Assembly (NCBI RefSeq): GCF_023721715.1
Contig: NZ_JAMDLG010000001.1
Location: 1,527,784-1,591,783, forward strand
Length of the DNA: 64,000 nt
Source: Parasegetibacter sp. NRK P23
Lineage (GTDB): Bacteria > Bacteroidota > Bacteroidia > Chitinophagales > Chitinophagaceae
Direction: 5' to 3'
Part shown: positions 7,602 to 17,058 of the stretch, piece after piece
Position numbering within the stretch: the stretch's first letter is position 1
Layout: the number at the start of each line of letters is the position of its first letter
Notes under the pieces: generated by a model
What the model was told of the DNA's origin: nothing
The model's database searches: none
Seen by the model: the letters and a program-made list of their open reading frames with translations, nothing else
Translations under genes and position numbers: made by a program

Positions 7602-10064
7602 ATGAGAACAATCCCTTTCCTGGTAAGCGCGGCGGCAACGATAGGTCTGGTAACGGTTTTGAACACACGCTGGAATGTGGGCGGTTCCGAAACGCCCCGG
7701 TTGGGTGGATTTTTAAGTCCGCAGCACGGGTTCTGGCAGAACGCGGCTCCCGCAGAGGAAGACTTTGGCGGAAAGCTTGCGCTGAATGGCTTAAAAGGGA
7801 AAGCTTCCGTTTACTTCGATGAACGCCTGGTACCCCATGTTTTCGCCGACCAGGAAGAGGACGCATTTTATGTGCAGGGCTACCTTCATGCAAAGTTCCG
7901 GCTCTGGCAAATGGAGTTCCAGACCCACGCGGCCGCAGGCAGGCTCACCGAAATACTAGGGGTAGGTAAAGACAGCGCCATCCTGAATTACGACCGCCAG
8001 ATGCGCCGCCTCGGTATGGTGTACGGCGCGGAAAAGACGCTGGAAACCATGCATCGTGACCCCGATACCAAAAGGGTTTGTGAAGCATACACCGCAGGTG
8101 TGAACGCATATATTGCCTCCCTCCGCGAAAGCGATATTCCCCTCGAATACAAATTGCTCGACTACAAGCCCGAACCCTGGACCATGAAAAAGATTGCGCT
8201 CTTCGTGATGTACATGAGTTACGATCTTTCCGGTGCCGAACATGATTTTGAATACACCAATGCCAAAGCGGTATTCTCCCAGGCCGATTTCAATAAATTA
8301 TATCCCGTAACACAGGATTCGCTTGACCCAATCGTTCCCAAAGGAACAACGTTCACCCCCACAAGACCGCTCCCGGTTACACCATTAACCGCAGATTCAC
8401 TCTATTTCCAATGGAAAGACAGTGTGCAGGTGAGTTTCTCCCGTCCTGATAAAGACAATGGCAGCAACAACTGGGCCGTGGCCGGAACACGCACCGCCAG
8501 CGGGAAACCTATTCTTTGTAGCGATCCGCACCTTAGTTTGTCGATGCCCTCCCTGTGGTACGAAATACAGTTGCATACCCCCGGCTTCTCTGCCAACGGC
8601 GTGAGCTTCGCCGGTGTACCGAGTGTGATTATCGGCTATAACGACAGCTGCGCCTGGGGCTTCACCAACGCCATGCGTGATGTGCGCGATTATTACGAAG
8701 TGAAGTTCAAAGATGCTTCGCGCAGCCAATACTGGTTCGACTCCTCCTGGCACATGACGCAGTTCCGCGTGGAAGAACACGGTATTGCGGGCGGTGGTGT
8801 TTTCAGAGACACAGTGGCATACACGAATATAGGCCCGGTTATGTACGACGCAAGTTTCAGCGGTGAAGGAAGAGCGCCGCAGCAAAGGAACTTCGCCGTG
8901 AAATGGAAAGCGCACGATGGCTCCAACGAATGGCGCATGTTCTACATGCTCAACAAGGCCCGCAATTACAACGATTATCTGCAGGCCATCCAGAACCTGG
9001 GTAGCACCGGCCAGAGTTGCATATTCGCGTCAAAATCGGGCGACATCGCGTTGTGGCAACAGGCAGACTTCCCGGCTAAATGGCGCAGACAAGGCGATTT
9101 CGTGATGCCGGGTGACGATAGCACTTTTTTCTGGCAGGGCTTTATCCCGAGAATCGAGAATGCGCACCTCGTGAACCCAGAACGCGGATTCGTGAGCAGC
9201 GCCAACCAACTCCCCGTTGATTCCAGTTATCCGTATTATATTGGCGGGGTACATGACCTGTACCGCGGAAAGATCATTAACCGGAAGCTATCGGGCATGT
9301 ACGGCATTACACCAGCCGATATGCAACGTTTGCAGAACGATAACTACAACCTGTTCGCGGAAACCGCCATGCCCATCTTCCGGAAATACCTCGACCGTTC
9401 AAAACTTTCGCCCAAAGAACAAAAGTTCGCCCAGATACTCGACGCCTGGAACCTGGAGAACACCCCGGAATCCATTGGGGCCACCGTGTTTTCGCATTGG
9501 TTCGATTCCCTGGAACAGGAAATATGGTACGATGAATTTAAACAGGTAAACGGCGTATATACATGGCCGGAAGAATATACCCTCGCGGAGCAATTGCTGA
9601 AGGACAGCGCATTCCCTTTCATCAACAATATAGAAACGCCTGCTGCGGAAACCCTGTTCGATGTGGTTACCGCCGCTTTCAAAAAAGCCTCCGCGCAACT
9701 CGAAGTATTGGAGCAGAATAATACCCTCGCCTGGAGTAAATTCAAGGATACGGGCATCCGCCACCTTCTGCGCATGGAAGCACTGAGCAGGTTCCACCTG
9801 ACTACCGGAGGCGGAAGGCATATCATCAACGCGACCAAACAATTCCATGGACCCAGCTGGAAAATGGTGGTGCACCTTACGGATGAAACGGAAGCGTATG
9901 GTATTTATCCGGGTGGTCAGAACGGGAATCCTTCCAGCAAGTACTATGATAATTTCGTGGACGACTGGGCCGCGGGGAAATACTACAAACTCTGGATGAT
10001 GAAGCAAACTGAAGCCGCTGATCCCCGTGTGAAGTGGACGCTGCATTTTGAACCCGCATCCTGA
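7602..10064 (+). CDS. Penicillin acylase family protein, exported
   Basis: An N-terminal-nucleophile amidohydrolase (820 residues) of the penicillin G/aculeacin/AHL acylase group. A signal or anchor segment is followed by a putative alpha chain. A spacer then ends before the autoprocessing site GSNNWAV, where Ser near residue 288 would become the new N-terminal nucleophile of the beta chain. Supporting blocks are YVQGYLHAKFRLWQME, CSDPHL and GFTNAMRDVRDYYE. The natural amide substrate is unknown: acyl-homoserine lactones and peptidic amides are both plausible. A small membrane-protein gene follows after 23 nt. Confidence 0.88.
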   Translation: MRTIPFLVSAAATIGLVTVLNTRWNVGGSETPRLGGFLSPQHGFWQNAAPAEEDFGGKLALNGLKGKASVYFDERLVPHVFADQEEDAFYVQGYLHAKFRLWQMEFQTHAAAGRLTEILGVGKDSAILNYDRQMRRLGMVYGAEKTLETMHRDPDTKRVCEAYTAGVNAYIASLRESDIPLEYKLLDYKPEPWTMKKIALFVMYMSYDLSGAEHDFEYTNAKAVFSQADFNKLYPVTQDSLDPIVPKGTTFTPTRPLPVTPLTADSLYFQWKDSVQVSFSRPDKDNGSNNWAVAGTRTASGKPILCSDPHLSLSMPSLWYEIQLHTPGFSANGVSFAGVPSVIIGYNDSCAWGFTNAMRDVRDYYEVKFKDASRSQYWFDSSWHMTQFRVEEHGIAGGGVFRDTVAYTNIGPVMYDASFSGEGRAPQQRNFAVKWKAHDGSNEWRMFYMLNKARNYNDYLQAIQNLGSTGQSCIFASKSGDIALWQQADFPAKWRRQGDFVMPGDDSTFFWQGFIPRIENAHLVNPERGFVSSANQLPVDSSYPYYIGGVHDLYRGKIINRKLSGMYGITPADMQRLQNDNYNLFAETAMPIFRKYLDRSKLSPKEQKFAQILDAWNLENTPESIGATVFSHWFDSLEQEIWYDEFKQVNGVYTWPEEYTLAEQLLKDSAFPFINNIETPAAETLFDVVTAAFKKASAQLEVLEQNNTLAWSKFKDTGIRHLLRMEALSRFHLTTGGGRHIINATKQFHGPSWKMVVHLTDETEAYGIYPGGQNGNPSSKYYDNFVDDWAAGKYYKLWMMKQTEAADPRVKWTLHFEPAS

Positions 10065-10087
10065 TCCATCACCCCAAATTTATTCAG

Positions 10088-10429
10088 ATGAAACTTATAG
10101 TATCCATACTGCTTTCGGCCCTTTTATCTTTTGTGGCGGGATTGTATTTTCCCTGGTGGGCATTTGCCGTAGCCGTATTCGCCGTAGGCGCACTCATTCC
10201 GCAGCAGCCCTTCAAATCCTTCCTAGCGGGGTTTATGGGTGTATTGCTGTTATGGCTGGTATTGCTGCTGTTCCTGAATAGCAACAACAATGGTGTAATG
10301 GCGGAAAGGGTAGGGAATGTACTTTCCGTTAAAGGTGGCGCTGCTGTGCTGATCCCGGTAACCTGTTTGCTGGGCGCCCTGATTGGTGGATTGGCGGCGC
10401 TTTCAGGCGCATACCTCCGCAAGCGATAA
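10088..10429 (+). CDS. Small hydrophobic membrane protein
   Basis: I do not recognise the family. The 113 residues form three or four transmembrane helices: about 2-20, 23-42, 46-66 and 86-106. A short polar stretch (NSNNNGVMAERVG) comes before the last helix, and there is a basic C-terminal tail YLRKR. It starts 23 nt after the acylase gene and is probably co-transcribed with it. No catalytic motif is visible. Confidence 0.7.
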   Translation: MKLIVSILLSALLSFVAGLYFPWWAFAVAVFAVGALIPQQPFKSFLAGFMGVLLLWLVLLLFLNSNNNGVMAERVGNVLSVKGGAAVLIPVTCLLGALIGGLAALSGAYLRKR

Positions 10430-10486
10430 ATCTTTACCATTTCTGTAACAGGAGGAAAGGTATTTTCGTTGTACAGCTTTATACCA

Positions 10487-13015
10487 ATGAAAATACTGCT
10501 ACCCCTTCTTTGCCTGCTGGTCTCTTTATCCTGCTTCGCCACGCGCATCAGCGGAAACGTAACGGATGATAAAGGACAGCCGCTTCCATTCGCCTCCATA
10601 TTTGTAAAAGGTTCCACAACAGGCACCACCTCCGGAGAAAAAGGTACTTACTACCTTGATCTTCCTGCGGGAACCTACACCTTAGTGTGTCAGTATATCG
10701 GCCATACAAGGGCCGAGAAAAAAGTCGTGGTGGGCAATGCCGCGCTGACGGTTGATTTCAGTTTAAGCAAACAGGCGCTGGACCTGGATGAAGTGGTGAT
10801 AAGGCCCGGAGCGGAAGATCCCGCCTATGAAATCATGCGCCAGGCCATCAGGAAACGGAAGGATTACGTTGATCCTGTGGATGCTTTCACCTGCGAAGCT
10901 TATATCAAAACCATTGTAAGGACCGAAAAACTCCCTTCCCGTATTTTCGGGCAGAAGATAGAAGAAAAGGACAAAGAGGAGATGGGCGTTGATTCGGCAG
11001 GGAAAGGTGTGATGTTTCTTTCTGAATCCATCACGGACATTGCGTTTAAAAAACCAGGGCAGCTTAAACTGGAAGTGCGGTCGGGCAGGCAAAGCGGTTC
11101 ATCGGGTTACGGATTCAATTTCCCTACGTTCATCAATTTCTATGAAAACCAGGTCAACGTGATGGTGAGCCAGTTGAATCCCCGCGGATTCGTTTCCCCC
11201 GTGGCGGAAAACGCGATGAACTTTTACCGGTACAAATACCTCGGTTCTTTCGTGGAAGATGGGAAGGAAATACACGATATACAGGTCATCGCCCGCCGAA
11301 AATACGAACCGCTTTTTTCAGGTACCATCCGCATCACGGAAGGCGACTGGCGGATACACAGCCTCGATCTTGTGCTCACTAAAACATCCCAGTTGCAACT
11401 GCTGGACAGTCTTTCCATCCGCCAGACACAGGTGCCGGTGGCCGGAAATGTATGGCGCACAAAGGACCAGGTGGTGTATTTTAACTTCGCCCAGTTCGGC
11501 ATCAAAGCGAACGGGAACTTCCTGAACGTGTACAATAACTATAACCTTGATCCGGTTTTCGCCGAAAAATATTTCAACAAAACACTGGTGAAGTATGATA
11601 CCGCGGTGAATAAAAAGTCGAAGACTTACTGGGACAGCATCCGGCCGGTGCCATTGGAAACGGAAGAGATAAAGGATTATAAAGTAAAGGATAGCTTGTT
11701 CATCGCGGGACGCGACTCCCTTCCCAGGAACCTGGACTCGTTGCGGAAACGGCAGGGGCCGGTTAAACCGATGCAGATCATCTGGTCCGGGGTGAACCGG
11801 AGCACCTTCCGGGAGAAAAATAATTTCAGTTACGGCATGGATGCGTTGGCGAAGGGCGTTAAATACAATACGGTGGAAGGGATTGCTTTACAGGCGCAGG
11901 GGTATATGAACAAACGCTGGAAGAACGGAACCGCTGTCTCGCTCAGGCCTTTTGCCCGGTATGGTTTCAGCAACGAACACTTTAACGCCTGGGGAACGGT
12001 ATCGTACACACGAAATAAACCCCGGGTGGCGGGCGAGCCTTTGTCGGCAAAAAGAGCGGGAACCTGGGAAGCGGGTGGCGGTAAAACGATCCTGCAGTTC
12101 AACCGCGAGAAGCCGATCTCCGATATTATGAATGCCGCGTACACTTTGTTGCGGCGTAAGAACTATATGAAATTGTACGAAACCTGGTTCGGTTCATTGG
12201 GCTGGAAAAAGAACTGGGAGAACGAATTCTCCATAAGCCTCGGCCTTCGTTACGAAGAAAGGCTTCCATTGGAGAATACCGCTGATTATTCTGTTTATTC
12301 AGATAAGACCAGAAACTTTACCCCAAATTATCCGGTAGAACAATTGAGTGCGCAATTTGCAAGGCACCAGTCCGTGAACTTCCTCCTGAACTTCAGTTGG
12401 CAGCCCGGCCAGTATTATATTGAGTACCCTTACCGGAAAGTTGCCATCGGATCCGATAAACCTGTATTTAGTCTGAAGTATGAAAAAGGCATTCCCGACC
12501 TGCTCGGCAGTGAAAGCAATTTCGACAAATGGCAACTCGGGATCAGCGATGAAATGAATTTTAAACTGAAAGGTCAGTTGAAATACCGTTGGAACATCGG
12601 TGGTTTCCTCAACAGGAAATCCGTTTTTATACAGGATTACCAACACTTCAATGGGAACCAGACATTGTTTGCAGGCGAGTACCTGAACAGTTTCCAACTT
12701 GCGCCTTATTACGCCAACAGCACCACGGCCGCCTTCTATACCACCGCGCACCTGGAACACCATTTTAACGGGATGCTCACGAATAAGATACCCTTGTTCC
12801 GGAGACTGAACTGGAACCTGGTGGCGGGCGGAAACGCCTTCTACGTGCGGGAAAATAACAATTACATTGAGGGCTTCGCTGGGATCGAGAACATCTTCAA
12901 AGTACTCCGCGTAGATGTGGTGGGCTCCTGGCTCAACGGCAGAACCGGTATGGTGGGGCTAAGACTGGGTTTGGGTGGATTGATCGGTGGAAATATCCGC
13001 GCCGGAAACGAGTAG
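10487..13015 (+). CDS. DUF5686 outer-membrane protein with carboxypeptidase-like N-domain
   Basis: An exported 842-residue protein. A signal peptide (MKILLPLLCLLVSLSCFA) leads into a carboxypeptidase-regulatory-like beta-sandwich, ISGNVTDDKGQPLPFASIFVKG to about residue 95. After it comes the DUF5686 region with conserved APGAEDPAYEIMRQA-type sequence (RPGAEDPAYEIMRQAI here), and a long C-terminal part rich in alternating aromatic and polar residues that looks like an outer-membrane beta-barrel. The function of DUF5686 is not established. The ATG at 10487 directly opens the signal peptide; a TTG at 10469 with AGGAGG upstream is the alternative. TATTTTCG at 10461-10468 may be a -7 box. Confidence 0.85.
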   Translation: MKILLPLLCLLVSLSCFATRISGNVTDDKGQPLPFASIFVKGSTTGTTSGEKGTYYLDLPAGTYTLVCQYIGHTRAEKKVVVGNAALTVDFSLSKQALDLDEVVIRPGAEDPAYEIMRQAIRKRKDYVDPVDAFTCEAYIKTIVRTEKLPSRIFGQKIEEKDKEEMGVDSAGKGVMFLSESITDIAFKKPGQLKLEVRSGRQSGSSGYGFNFPTFINFYENQVNVMVSQLNPRGFVSPVAENAMNFYRYKYLGSFVEDGKEIHDIQVIARRKYEPLFSGTIRITEGDWRIHSLDLVLTKTSQLQLLDSLSIRQTQVPVAGNVWRTKDQVVYFNFAQFGIKANGNFLNVYNNYNLDPVFAEKYFNKTLVKYDTAVNKKSKTYWDSIRPVPLETEEIKDYKVKDSLFIAGRDSLPRNLDSLRKRQGPVKPMQIIWSGVNRSTFREKNNFSYGMDALAKGVKYNTVEGIALQAQGYMNKRWKNGTAVSLRPFARYGFSNEHFNAWGTVSYTRNKPRVAGEPLSAKRAGTWEAGGGKTILQFNREKPISDIMNAAYTLLRRKNYMKLYETWFGSLGWKKNWENEFSISLGLRYEERLPLENTADYSVYSDKTRNFTPNYPVEQLSAQFARHQSVNFLLNFSWQPGQYYIEYPYRKVAIGSDKPVFSLKYEKGIPDLLGSESNFDKWQLGISDEMNFKLKGQLKYRWNIGGFLNRKSVFIQDYQHFNGNQTLFAGEYLNSFQLAPYYANSTTAAFYTTAHLEHHFNGMLTNKIPLFRRLNWNLVAGGNAFYVRENNNYIEGFAGIENIFKVLRVDVVGSWLNGRTGMVGLRLGLGGLIGGNIRAGNE

Positions 13016-13079
13016 GTGTTTTTCTACCTGTCCAGTATCAGCGGACCTACATAACTTGCACACTGTAAAACAAGTGTGT

Positions 13080-13304
13080 ATGGACCAGGTGAAAGAGCAG
13101 ATTAAGTTTTATACGGAACTCTTGCGCGCTGCATTGTTGCTTAAAGTGGCATGTGCCTCGGGTATGGCATCCATTATTTTGAAAAACAATTATTCGGGTT
13201 ATGAAAGAGGATTGCTGATATCAGGCATCTTACTTACCTTTGTTCTTCTCATTGCCACCACACTTTTGTACAACAAGATCAAGAACTTAATCAAAAAGTT
13301 ATGA
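13080..13304 (+). CDS. Small two-helix membrane protein
   Basis: Not recognised. It has 74 residues, with an amphipathic start, two hydrophobic helices (about 17-32 and 42-61) and a lysine-rich tail NKIKNLIKKL. The ATG at 13080 is preferred over upstream in-frame codons that overlap the DUF5686 gene. The stop overlaps the next ATG by four bases (ATGA), indicating translational coupling with the following small gene. Confidence 0.6.
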   Translation: MDQVKEQIKFYTELLRAALLLKVACASGMASIILKNNYSGYERGLLISGILLTFVLLIATTLLYNKIKNLIKKL

Positions 13305-13483
13305 TAGAAGTGGTAATGGCAAACCTGAATTGGGTGATCGCAATTGTTGCATTTTGTATTCCTGCTCCAATTTATTGGGTTTTACTTGATGATTTTATTT
13401 CAGAAAAAAAAGAAAAGAGGCGCAAGAAACTGCTGGGTATACATGATATGCCCAGGGCGCCCCGGAATGATTCTATTTATTGA
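13301..13483 (+). CDS. Small single-span membrane protein
   Basis: Not recognised. It has 60 residues, with one hydrophobic helix near 8-29 and then a strongly charged cytoplasmic tail (SEKKEKRRKKLLG). It starts on the ATGA overlap with the preceding small membrane gene, so the pair is probably made together. It ends 18 nt before the promoter-like sequence of trhO. Confidence 0.55.
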   Translation: MIEVVMANLNWVIAIVAFCIPAPIYWVLLDDFISEKKEKRRKKLLGIHDMPRAPRNDSIY

Positions 13484-13509
13484 AAAGTAGAAGCTTCATC
13501 GTACCTTTG
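13480..13509 (+). promoter_or_regulatory. Promoter of trhO
   Basis: TTG at 13480-13482, a 19-nt spacer and a perfect TACCTTTG at 13502-13509, about 53 nt before the start codon. Confidence 0.6.
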
Positions 13510-13562
13510 CACCGTTCGGAAATTTTGTTCACCAGGCAAGTGTCCTTAAAATTTCATTTTAA

Positions 13563-14618
13563 ATGGCAGTTCTACACAACCGGGTTTCCAACGAGGAACT
13601 CAAAATGCGGCTCTATGCGGAAACGGAGCCCCGCACCACCATCTCTTTCTACCAGTATTTTCCCATTGAGGACCCAAAGGCTTTTCGGGACGAATGGTAC
13701 CTGAAACTGAATGCGTTAAAAGTATTCGGTCGTATTTATGTGGCTTCAGAAGGCGTGAACGCGCAAATATCCGTTCCAACGCCAAACTTTGAAGCGCTGA
13801 AAAACTACCTGTATAGTTTTCCTCCCCTGGAAGGATTAAGACTGAACATCGCTGTGGACGATGACGGGAAATCGTTCTGGGTATTGCGCATCAAAGTACG
13901 CGATAAAATAGTCGCAGATGGCATCACCGATCCGGCTTTCGATATGCGGAACAAAGGAAAGTATGTGGATGCGGAAGCGTTTAATAAACTCACGGATGAT
14001 CCTGATACGGTGGTGATAGATATGCGCAACCACTACGAATATGAAGTGGGGCATTTCGACAAAGCCATAGAAGTACCCAGTGATACTTTCAGGGAACAAT
14101 TGCCCATGGCCGTAGACATGCTGAAGCACGATAAGGAAAAGAACATCATCATGTACTGCACAGGCGGAATCCGTTGCGAAAAGGCCAGCGCCTATATGCT
14201 GCACAACGGTTTCAAAAATGTGTTCCACCTCGAAGGCGGCATTATACACTACGCCAACAAAGTAAAAGAGCAGGGATTGGCCAATAAGTTCCGGGGCAAA
14301 AACTTTGTTTTCGATGAAAGACTGGGCGAACGCATTTCAGATGAAGTGATCGCGCAGTGTCACCAGTGCGGCGCGCCTTGCGATACGCATACCAACTGTA
14401 AGAACGATGGGTGTCACCTGCTTTTTATTCAGTGTGAACAATGCGCCGCCACCTTTAATGGATGCTGCAGCAAAGATTGTTACGAAACGGCGCAACTTCC
14501 GGAAGAAGAACAGAAGTTAAAAAGAAAGGGAACCGATAACGGACAAATGATCTTCAGCAAATCAAGGCAGGGGTTGAAAAAGAAAATCGGTAAATCTCCC
14601 GATCAGTCGCCGGAATAA
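13563..14618 (+). CDS. trhO: Oxygen-dependent tRNA uridine(34) hydroxylase, rhodanese family
   Basis: Forms 5-hydroxyuridine at the tRNA wobble position, using oxygen (TrhO/YceA family). The 351-residue protein has the N-terminal TrhO domain ([22 protein letters not shown]), a rhodanese domain with active-site Cys near residue 199 in [11 protein letters not shown], and a C-terminal cysteine-rich zinc-like module ([14 protein letters not shown], then [16 protein letters not shown]). The family boundary motif FDMRNKGKY is present. A good promoter lies upstream. Length is within the family range. Confidence 0.93.
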   Translation: MAVLHNRVSNEELKMRLYAETEPRTTISFYQYFPIEDPKAFRDEWYLKLNALKVFGRIYVASEGVNAQISVPTPNFEALKNYLYSFPPLEGLRLNIAVDDDGKSFWVLRIKVRDKIVADGITDPAFDMRNKGKYVDAEAFNKLTDDPDTVVIDMRNHYEYEVGHFDKAIEVPSDTFREQLPMAVDMLKHDKEKNIIMYCTGGIRCEKASAYMLHNGFKNVFHLEGGIIHYANKVKEQGLANKFRGKNFVFDERLGERISDEVIAQCHQCGAPCDTHTNCKNDGCHLLFIQCEQCAATFNGCCSKDCYETAQLPEEEQKLKRKGTDNGQMIFSKSRQGLKKKIGKSPDQSPE

Positions 14619-14633
14619 TTGAATATATGCATA

Positions 14634-14657
14634 AAAAATGGGGGCTCTCGCCCCCAT
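14634..14657 (-). terminator. Rho-independent terminator for minus-strand small genes
   Basis: A perfect 8-bp stem ATGGGGGC (14638-14645) and GCCCCCAT (14650-14657) with a TCTC loop. On the minus strand it is followed by a run of T, so it ends transcription coming from the right; it may also help end trhO. Confidence 0.7.
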
Positions 14658-14673
14658 CCCCGTACCCTTTGTG

Positions 14674-14808
14674 CTACATCAGTAGAAACTGACCGTCTGT
14701 AGGATGATTTTTCATAAGTATTGAAATCGCGAATCTGAGGTTTTTCATTTTGTACAAAGCTATATGGCGGCCCGTTGCTGTCATATAGACAAAACTCCGT
14801 TCTGCCAT
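14674..14808 (-). CDS. Possible 44-residue small protein
   Basis: A tentative reading frame starting 10 nt after the stop of the 39-residue gene and ending 16 nt before a minus-strand terminator. It is a soluble-looking peptide with many Met and basic residues and no recognised family. Only position, spacing and the terminator support it. Confidence 0.25.
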   Translation of the reverse strand: MAERSFVYMTATGRHIALYKMKNLRFAISILMKNHPTDGQFLLM

Positions 14809-14818
14809 AGAAAAATAA

Positions 14819-14938
14819 CTATGCTTTAGATAAGTAGGCCAATACAATGGCCAGGTGCATAGCAGCAAGTAACATTACGGATATGGATAAACGAAGCGTT
14901 GAAACAGGTTCATAATACCTGATCTTTTGTTTTTTCAT
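14819..14938 (-). CDS. 39-residue single-span membrane microprotein
   Basis: Reads as a basic, aromatic N-terminus (MKKQKIRYYEP) followed by one hydrophobic helix (about residues 17-35) and a short LSKA tail, the pattern of a bacterial small membrane protein. It lies alone on the minus strand in a 558-bp gap, upstream of a minus-strand terminator. The sequence CATTCCTTTG upstream weakly resembles a -7 box. No homologous family is known to me. Confidence 0.45.
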   Translation of the reverse strand: MKKQKIRYYEPVSTLRLSISVMLLAAMHLAIVLAYLSKA

Positions 14939-15176
14939 AAGTATTCGTTTATACATGATATAACAAAGGAATGCAGGTTTTGTGCCAGAAATCGTAAAAA
15001 ATATTCGATTTATCTTAGATTTCTTTCTTACTTAAAATGTTGATTATAAATTAAGTATAAGAATATTCGTGTTTTTACTATTCCCGAATGGGTCTTTTTC
15101 TATACTTACACAGGGGGATTCCATTTATTTTTCGCTGTGATAACCCCGTGCGCAAGCACCCCCTAAAATCTCATCC

Positions 15177-16130
15177 ATGAAAAGAACATCCGCAGGTTTG
15201 TTCCTGCTGTGCTGTTGTGTTATTTCAGCTTGTAATGGCAATGGAAAAATCTTATCTGTTGAGGCAGACTTCTGGCTGATCATTGCGCTGTTGCTGTTCT
15301 TGAAGTCCTTATTGTTATTGATTGTATTAGTGAGGGTAAGGAAAAAACTTCGTAGAAGGATCAGGCGTCAGTCAGAAGAATTGCGCGATGCAAGACAACT
15401 TATGAACGAGTTGCAGCGGCAATGCACTTCCTTACAGGATGAAAAAGAAGAAAGAGACTTCTTCTTCTCTATGGTGGTACATGATCTTAAAAGTCCGCTC
15501 CGTTTCTTAATGATGCGTGCCAGGCAACTGGCAGATGAAGCGGCCAATGAACAACTGAACATCTCCCAGGAATCCATATCAGATCTTTGGGTGGAAGCGA
15601 CCGCGGTTTACCACCTGGCGCTGGATATGCTGCTGTTGCAGGAGATAAAAACATTAGAGGAGTTGCCGCAGGCGCAGCGTATGGATATGGGCGCGCTCAT
15701 GAAAGATGTGGTAGAGTTGTACAGCAAGATCGTTTCTTCCAAAGGAAACCAGTTGGAGATGAAGGTGGCGCAAGGCCTGGAATTACTTGTGCCTTACGAA
15801 CTAATTAAAGTGGTGGTGAGGAACCTGATCGATAACGCGAACAAGTTCACCTCGAACGGAAACATTCTTGTGATTGCCCTGCTCCACGAAAAGCACCTGT
15901 CCATCGTGGTGGAGGACACCGGTATCGGCATGGACGAAAGGCAGTTGCACATGCTGATGAACGCGTCGCCCGGTAACCGCGTTTCCATCGCCAGAACTTT
16001 TGGGATAGGCTATACTGTTATACATACCCTTCTGGAAAAAATGAAAGGCAAATTGAGTATTGTAAGTACGCCTGGAAAGGGCACACGGGTTACCGTGCGT
16101 ATTCCCGTTCAGGTAAGTTCCATATGGTAG
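15177..16130 (+). CDS. Membrane sensor histidine kinase with lipobox-like N-terminus
   Basis: A 317-residue kinase. The N-terminus looks like a lipoprotein signal (LLCCCVISAC, Cys 19). After about a dozen residues comes a transmembrane helix near 31-52, then a basic/coiled-coil linker. The HisKA core has the phospho-accepting His near residue 102 in VVHDLKSPL. The HATPase shows the N box RNLIDNANKFT, the G1 box EDTGIGM and a G2-like FGIGYTV. There is almost no extracytoplasmic sensor. It converges on the response-regulator gene and overlaps it by 22 bp; the two probably form a phosphorelay pair, which is inference from adjacency. Confidence 0.88.
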   Translation: MKRTSAGLFLLCCCVISACNGNGKILSVEADFWLIIALLLFLKSLLLLIVLVRVRKKLRRRIRRQSEELRDARQLMNELQRQCTSLQDEKEERDFFFSMVVHDLKSPLRFLMMRARQLADEAANEQLNISQESISDLWVEATAVYHLALDMLLLQEIKTLEELPQAQRMDMGALMKDVVELYSKIVSSKGNQLEMKVAQGLELLVPYELIKVVVRNLIDNANKFTSNGNILVIALLHEKHLSIVVEDTGIGMDERQLHMLMNASPGNRVSIARTFGIGYTVIHTLLEKMKGKLSIVSTPGKGTRVTVRIPVQVSSIW

Positions 16131-16747
16131 GCCTCCGCGAGTTTGTTCAACTCTATGATATTGGTGACGTGCAGTTTCTCGAAAATGCGCGCTTTGTGTG
16201 TACCAATGGTGGAAGTATGCAGTTTTAAACTCGCGGATATCTCAGAAACGGACTTTCCTTGCACCAGGTGCCGCATTACCTCCGTTTCGCGATCGGAAAG
16301 GAATTCGAATGGGCTGTGCCTGGATGGTTTCTTATCATCGAAAAAGAATGTTTCGATCAGTTTTTCACTTACATACGGCTTATTGTACAGCAGTATCTGG
16401 GTTACCGAACGGAGAATTTCAGAATCAGACGCGTCTTTACTGAGGTAACCGTAAACACCGAGTTTCTGGTAACGCTTCGCGAAGATGTGTTCAGGGCTCA
16501 TCGAGAAAATGAGTATCCTGAGATGGGGTTGTTTGGCGAGCAGGTACTGCACCAGGCTGAGCGAGTCGGTATTGGGCATGTTAATGTCCATTACTACCAG
16601 GTCGAATTGTGTTGCTTTGATGTGTTCGCTCACTTCTTCGCCACAACGGGCTTCAGTGATGGAAACGGCGATGCCGATTTTCTGCAGCAGGTGCGCCAGC
16701 CCCGACCGCACAATGGCGTGGTCGTCGGCGATAAGTATATGTTTCAT
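16109..16747 (-). CDS. NarL/LuxR-family response regulator
   Basis: A 212-residue DNA-binding regulator. The receiver domain (1-120) has acidic residues ADD at 7-9, the phospho-acceptor Asp 54 in VVMDINMP and the switch lysine in YLSKDAS. A C-terminal GerE/LuxR helix-turn-helix (about 150-205) shows LSDRETEVMRHLVQGKS and IGTHKARIFEKL. It is the likely partner of the convergent histidine kinase; the genes share 22 bp at their 3' ends rather than forming the usual operon. Confidence 0.9.
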   Translation of the reverse strand: MKHILIADDHAIVRSGLAHLLQKIGIAVSITEARCGEEVSEHIKATQFDLVVMDINMPNTDSLSLVQYLLAKQPHLRILIFSMSPEHIFAKRYQKLGVYGYLSKDASDSEILRSVTQILLYNKPYVSEKLIETFFFDDKKPSRHSPFEFLSDRETEVMRHLVQGKSVSEISASLKLHTSTIGTHKARIFEKLHVTNIIELNKLAEAYHMELT

Positions 16748-17058
16748 GAGGCCAGGTTTTAAAGATATTTATTGTGACGATACCATTGGCATCAGTCCAA
16801 ACCATATCATTGTAAAGTTAGCGAAACCATGGATTGCGGGCATAGAATATTTTCTATTTGCATACGCTTGAAAATTAAATGCTTATAAACAAGAAGTTGG
16901 CTTTCAGTCACTTAAAGTTCTTTACCCATTGTTTCCCACTTTAACCATTTACGTTTCCCAATTCCAACTACCAGCCGCACAATTATTCGACTACCTAGTA
17001 TTCATCCCAACCCTGAACAATCGCCCCTCTCCCCGGGGAGAGGGGATGGGGGTGAGGC
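16748..17058. other. Gene-free interval
   Basis: An AT-rich stretch upstream of the response-regulator gene, with no coding potential that I can defend. Its right end is occupied by the GC-rich palindromic repeat that abuts the DUF294 gene stop codon. Confidence 0.6.
17023..17058 (-). repeat. GC-rich palindromic repeat, family 2
   Basis: A perfect 22-bp palindrome centred on CCCCGGGG (17024-17045) followed by ATGGGGGTGAGGC. The GCCTCACCCC end directly abuts the TAG stop of the DUF294 gene in coding orientation. Related copies lie at 38.89, 39.10 and 61.42 kb. Confidence 0.8.
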
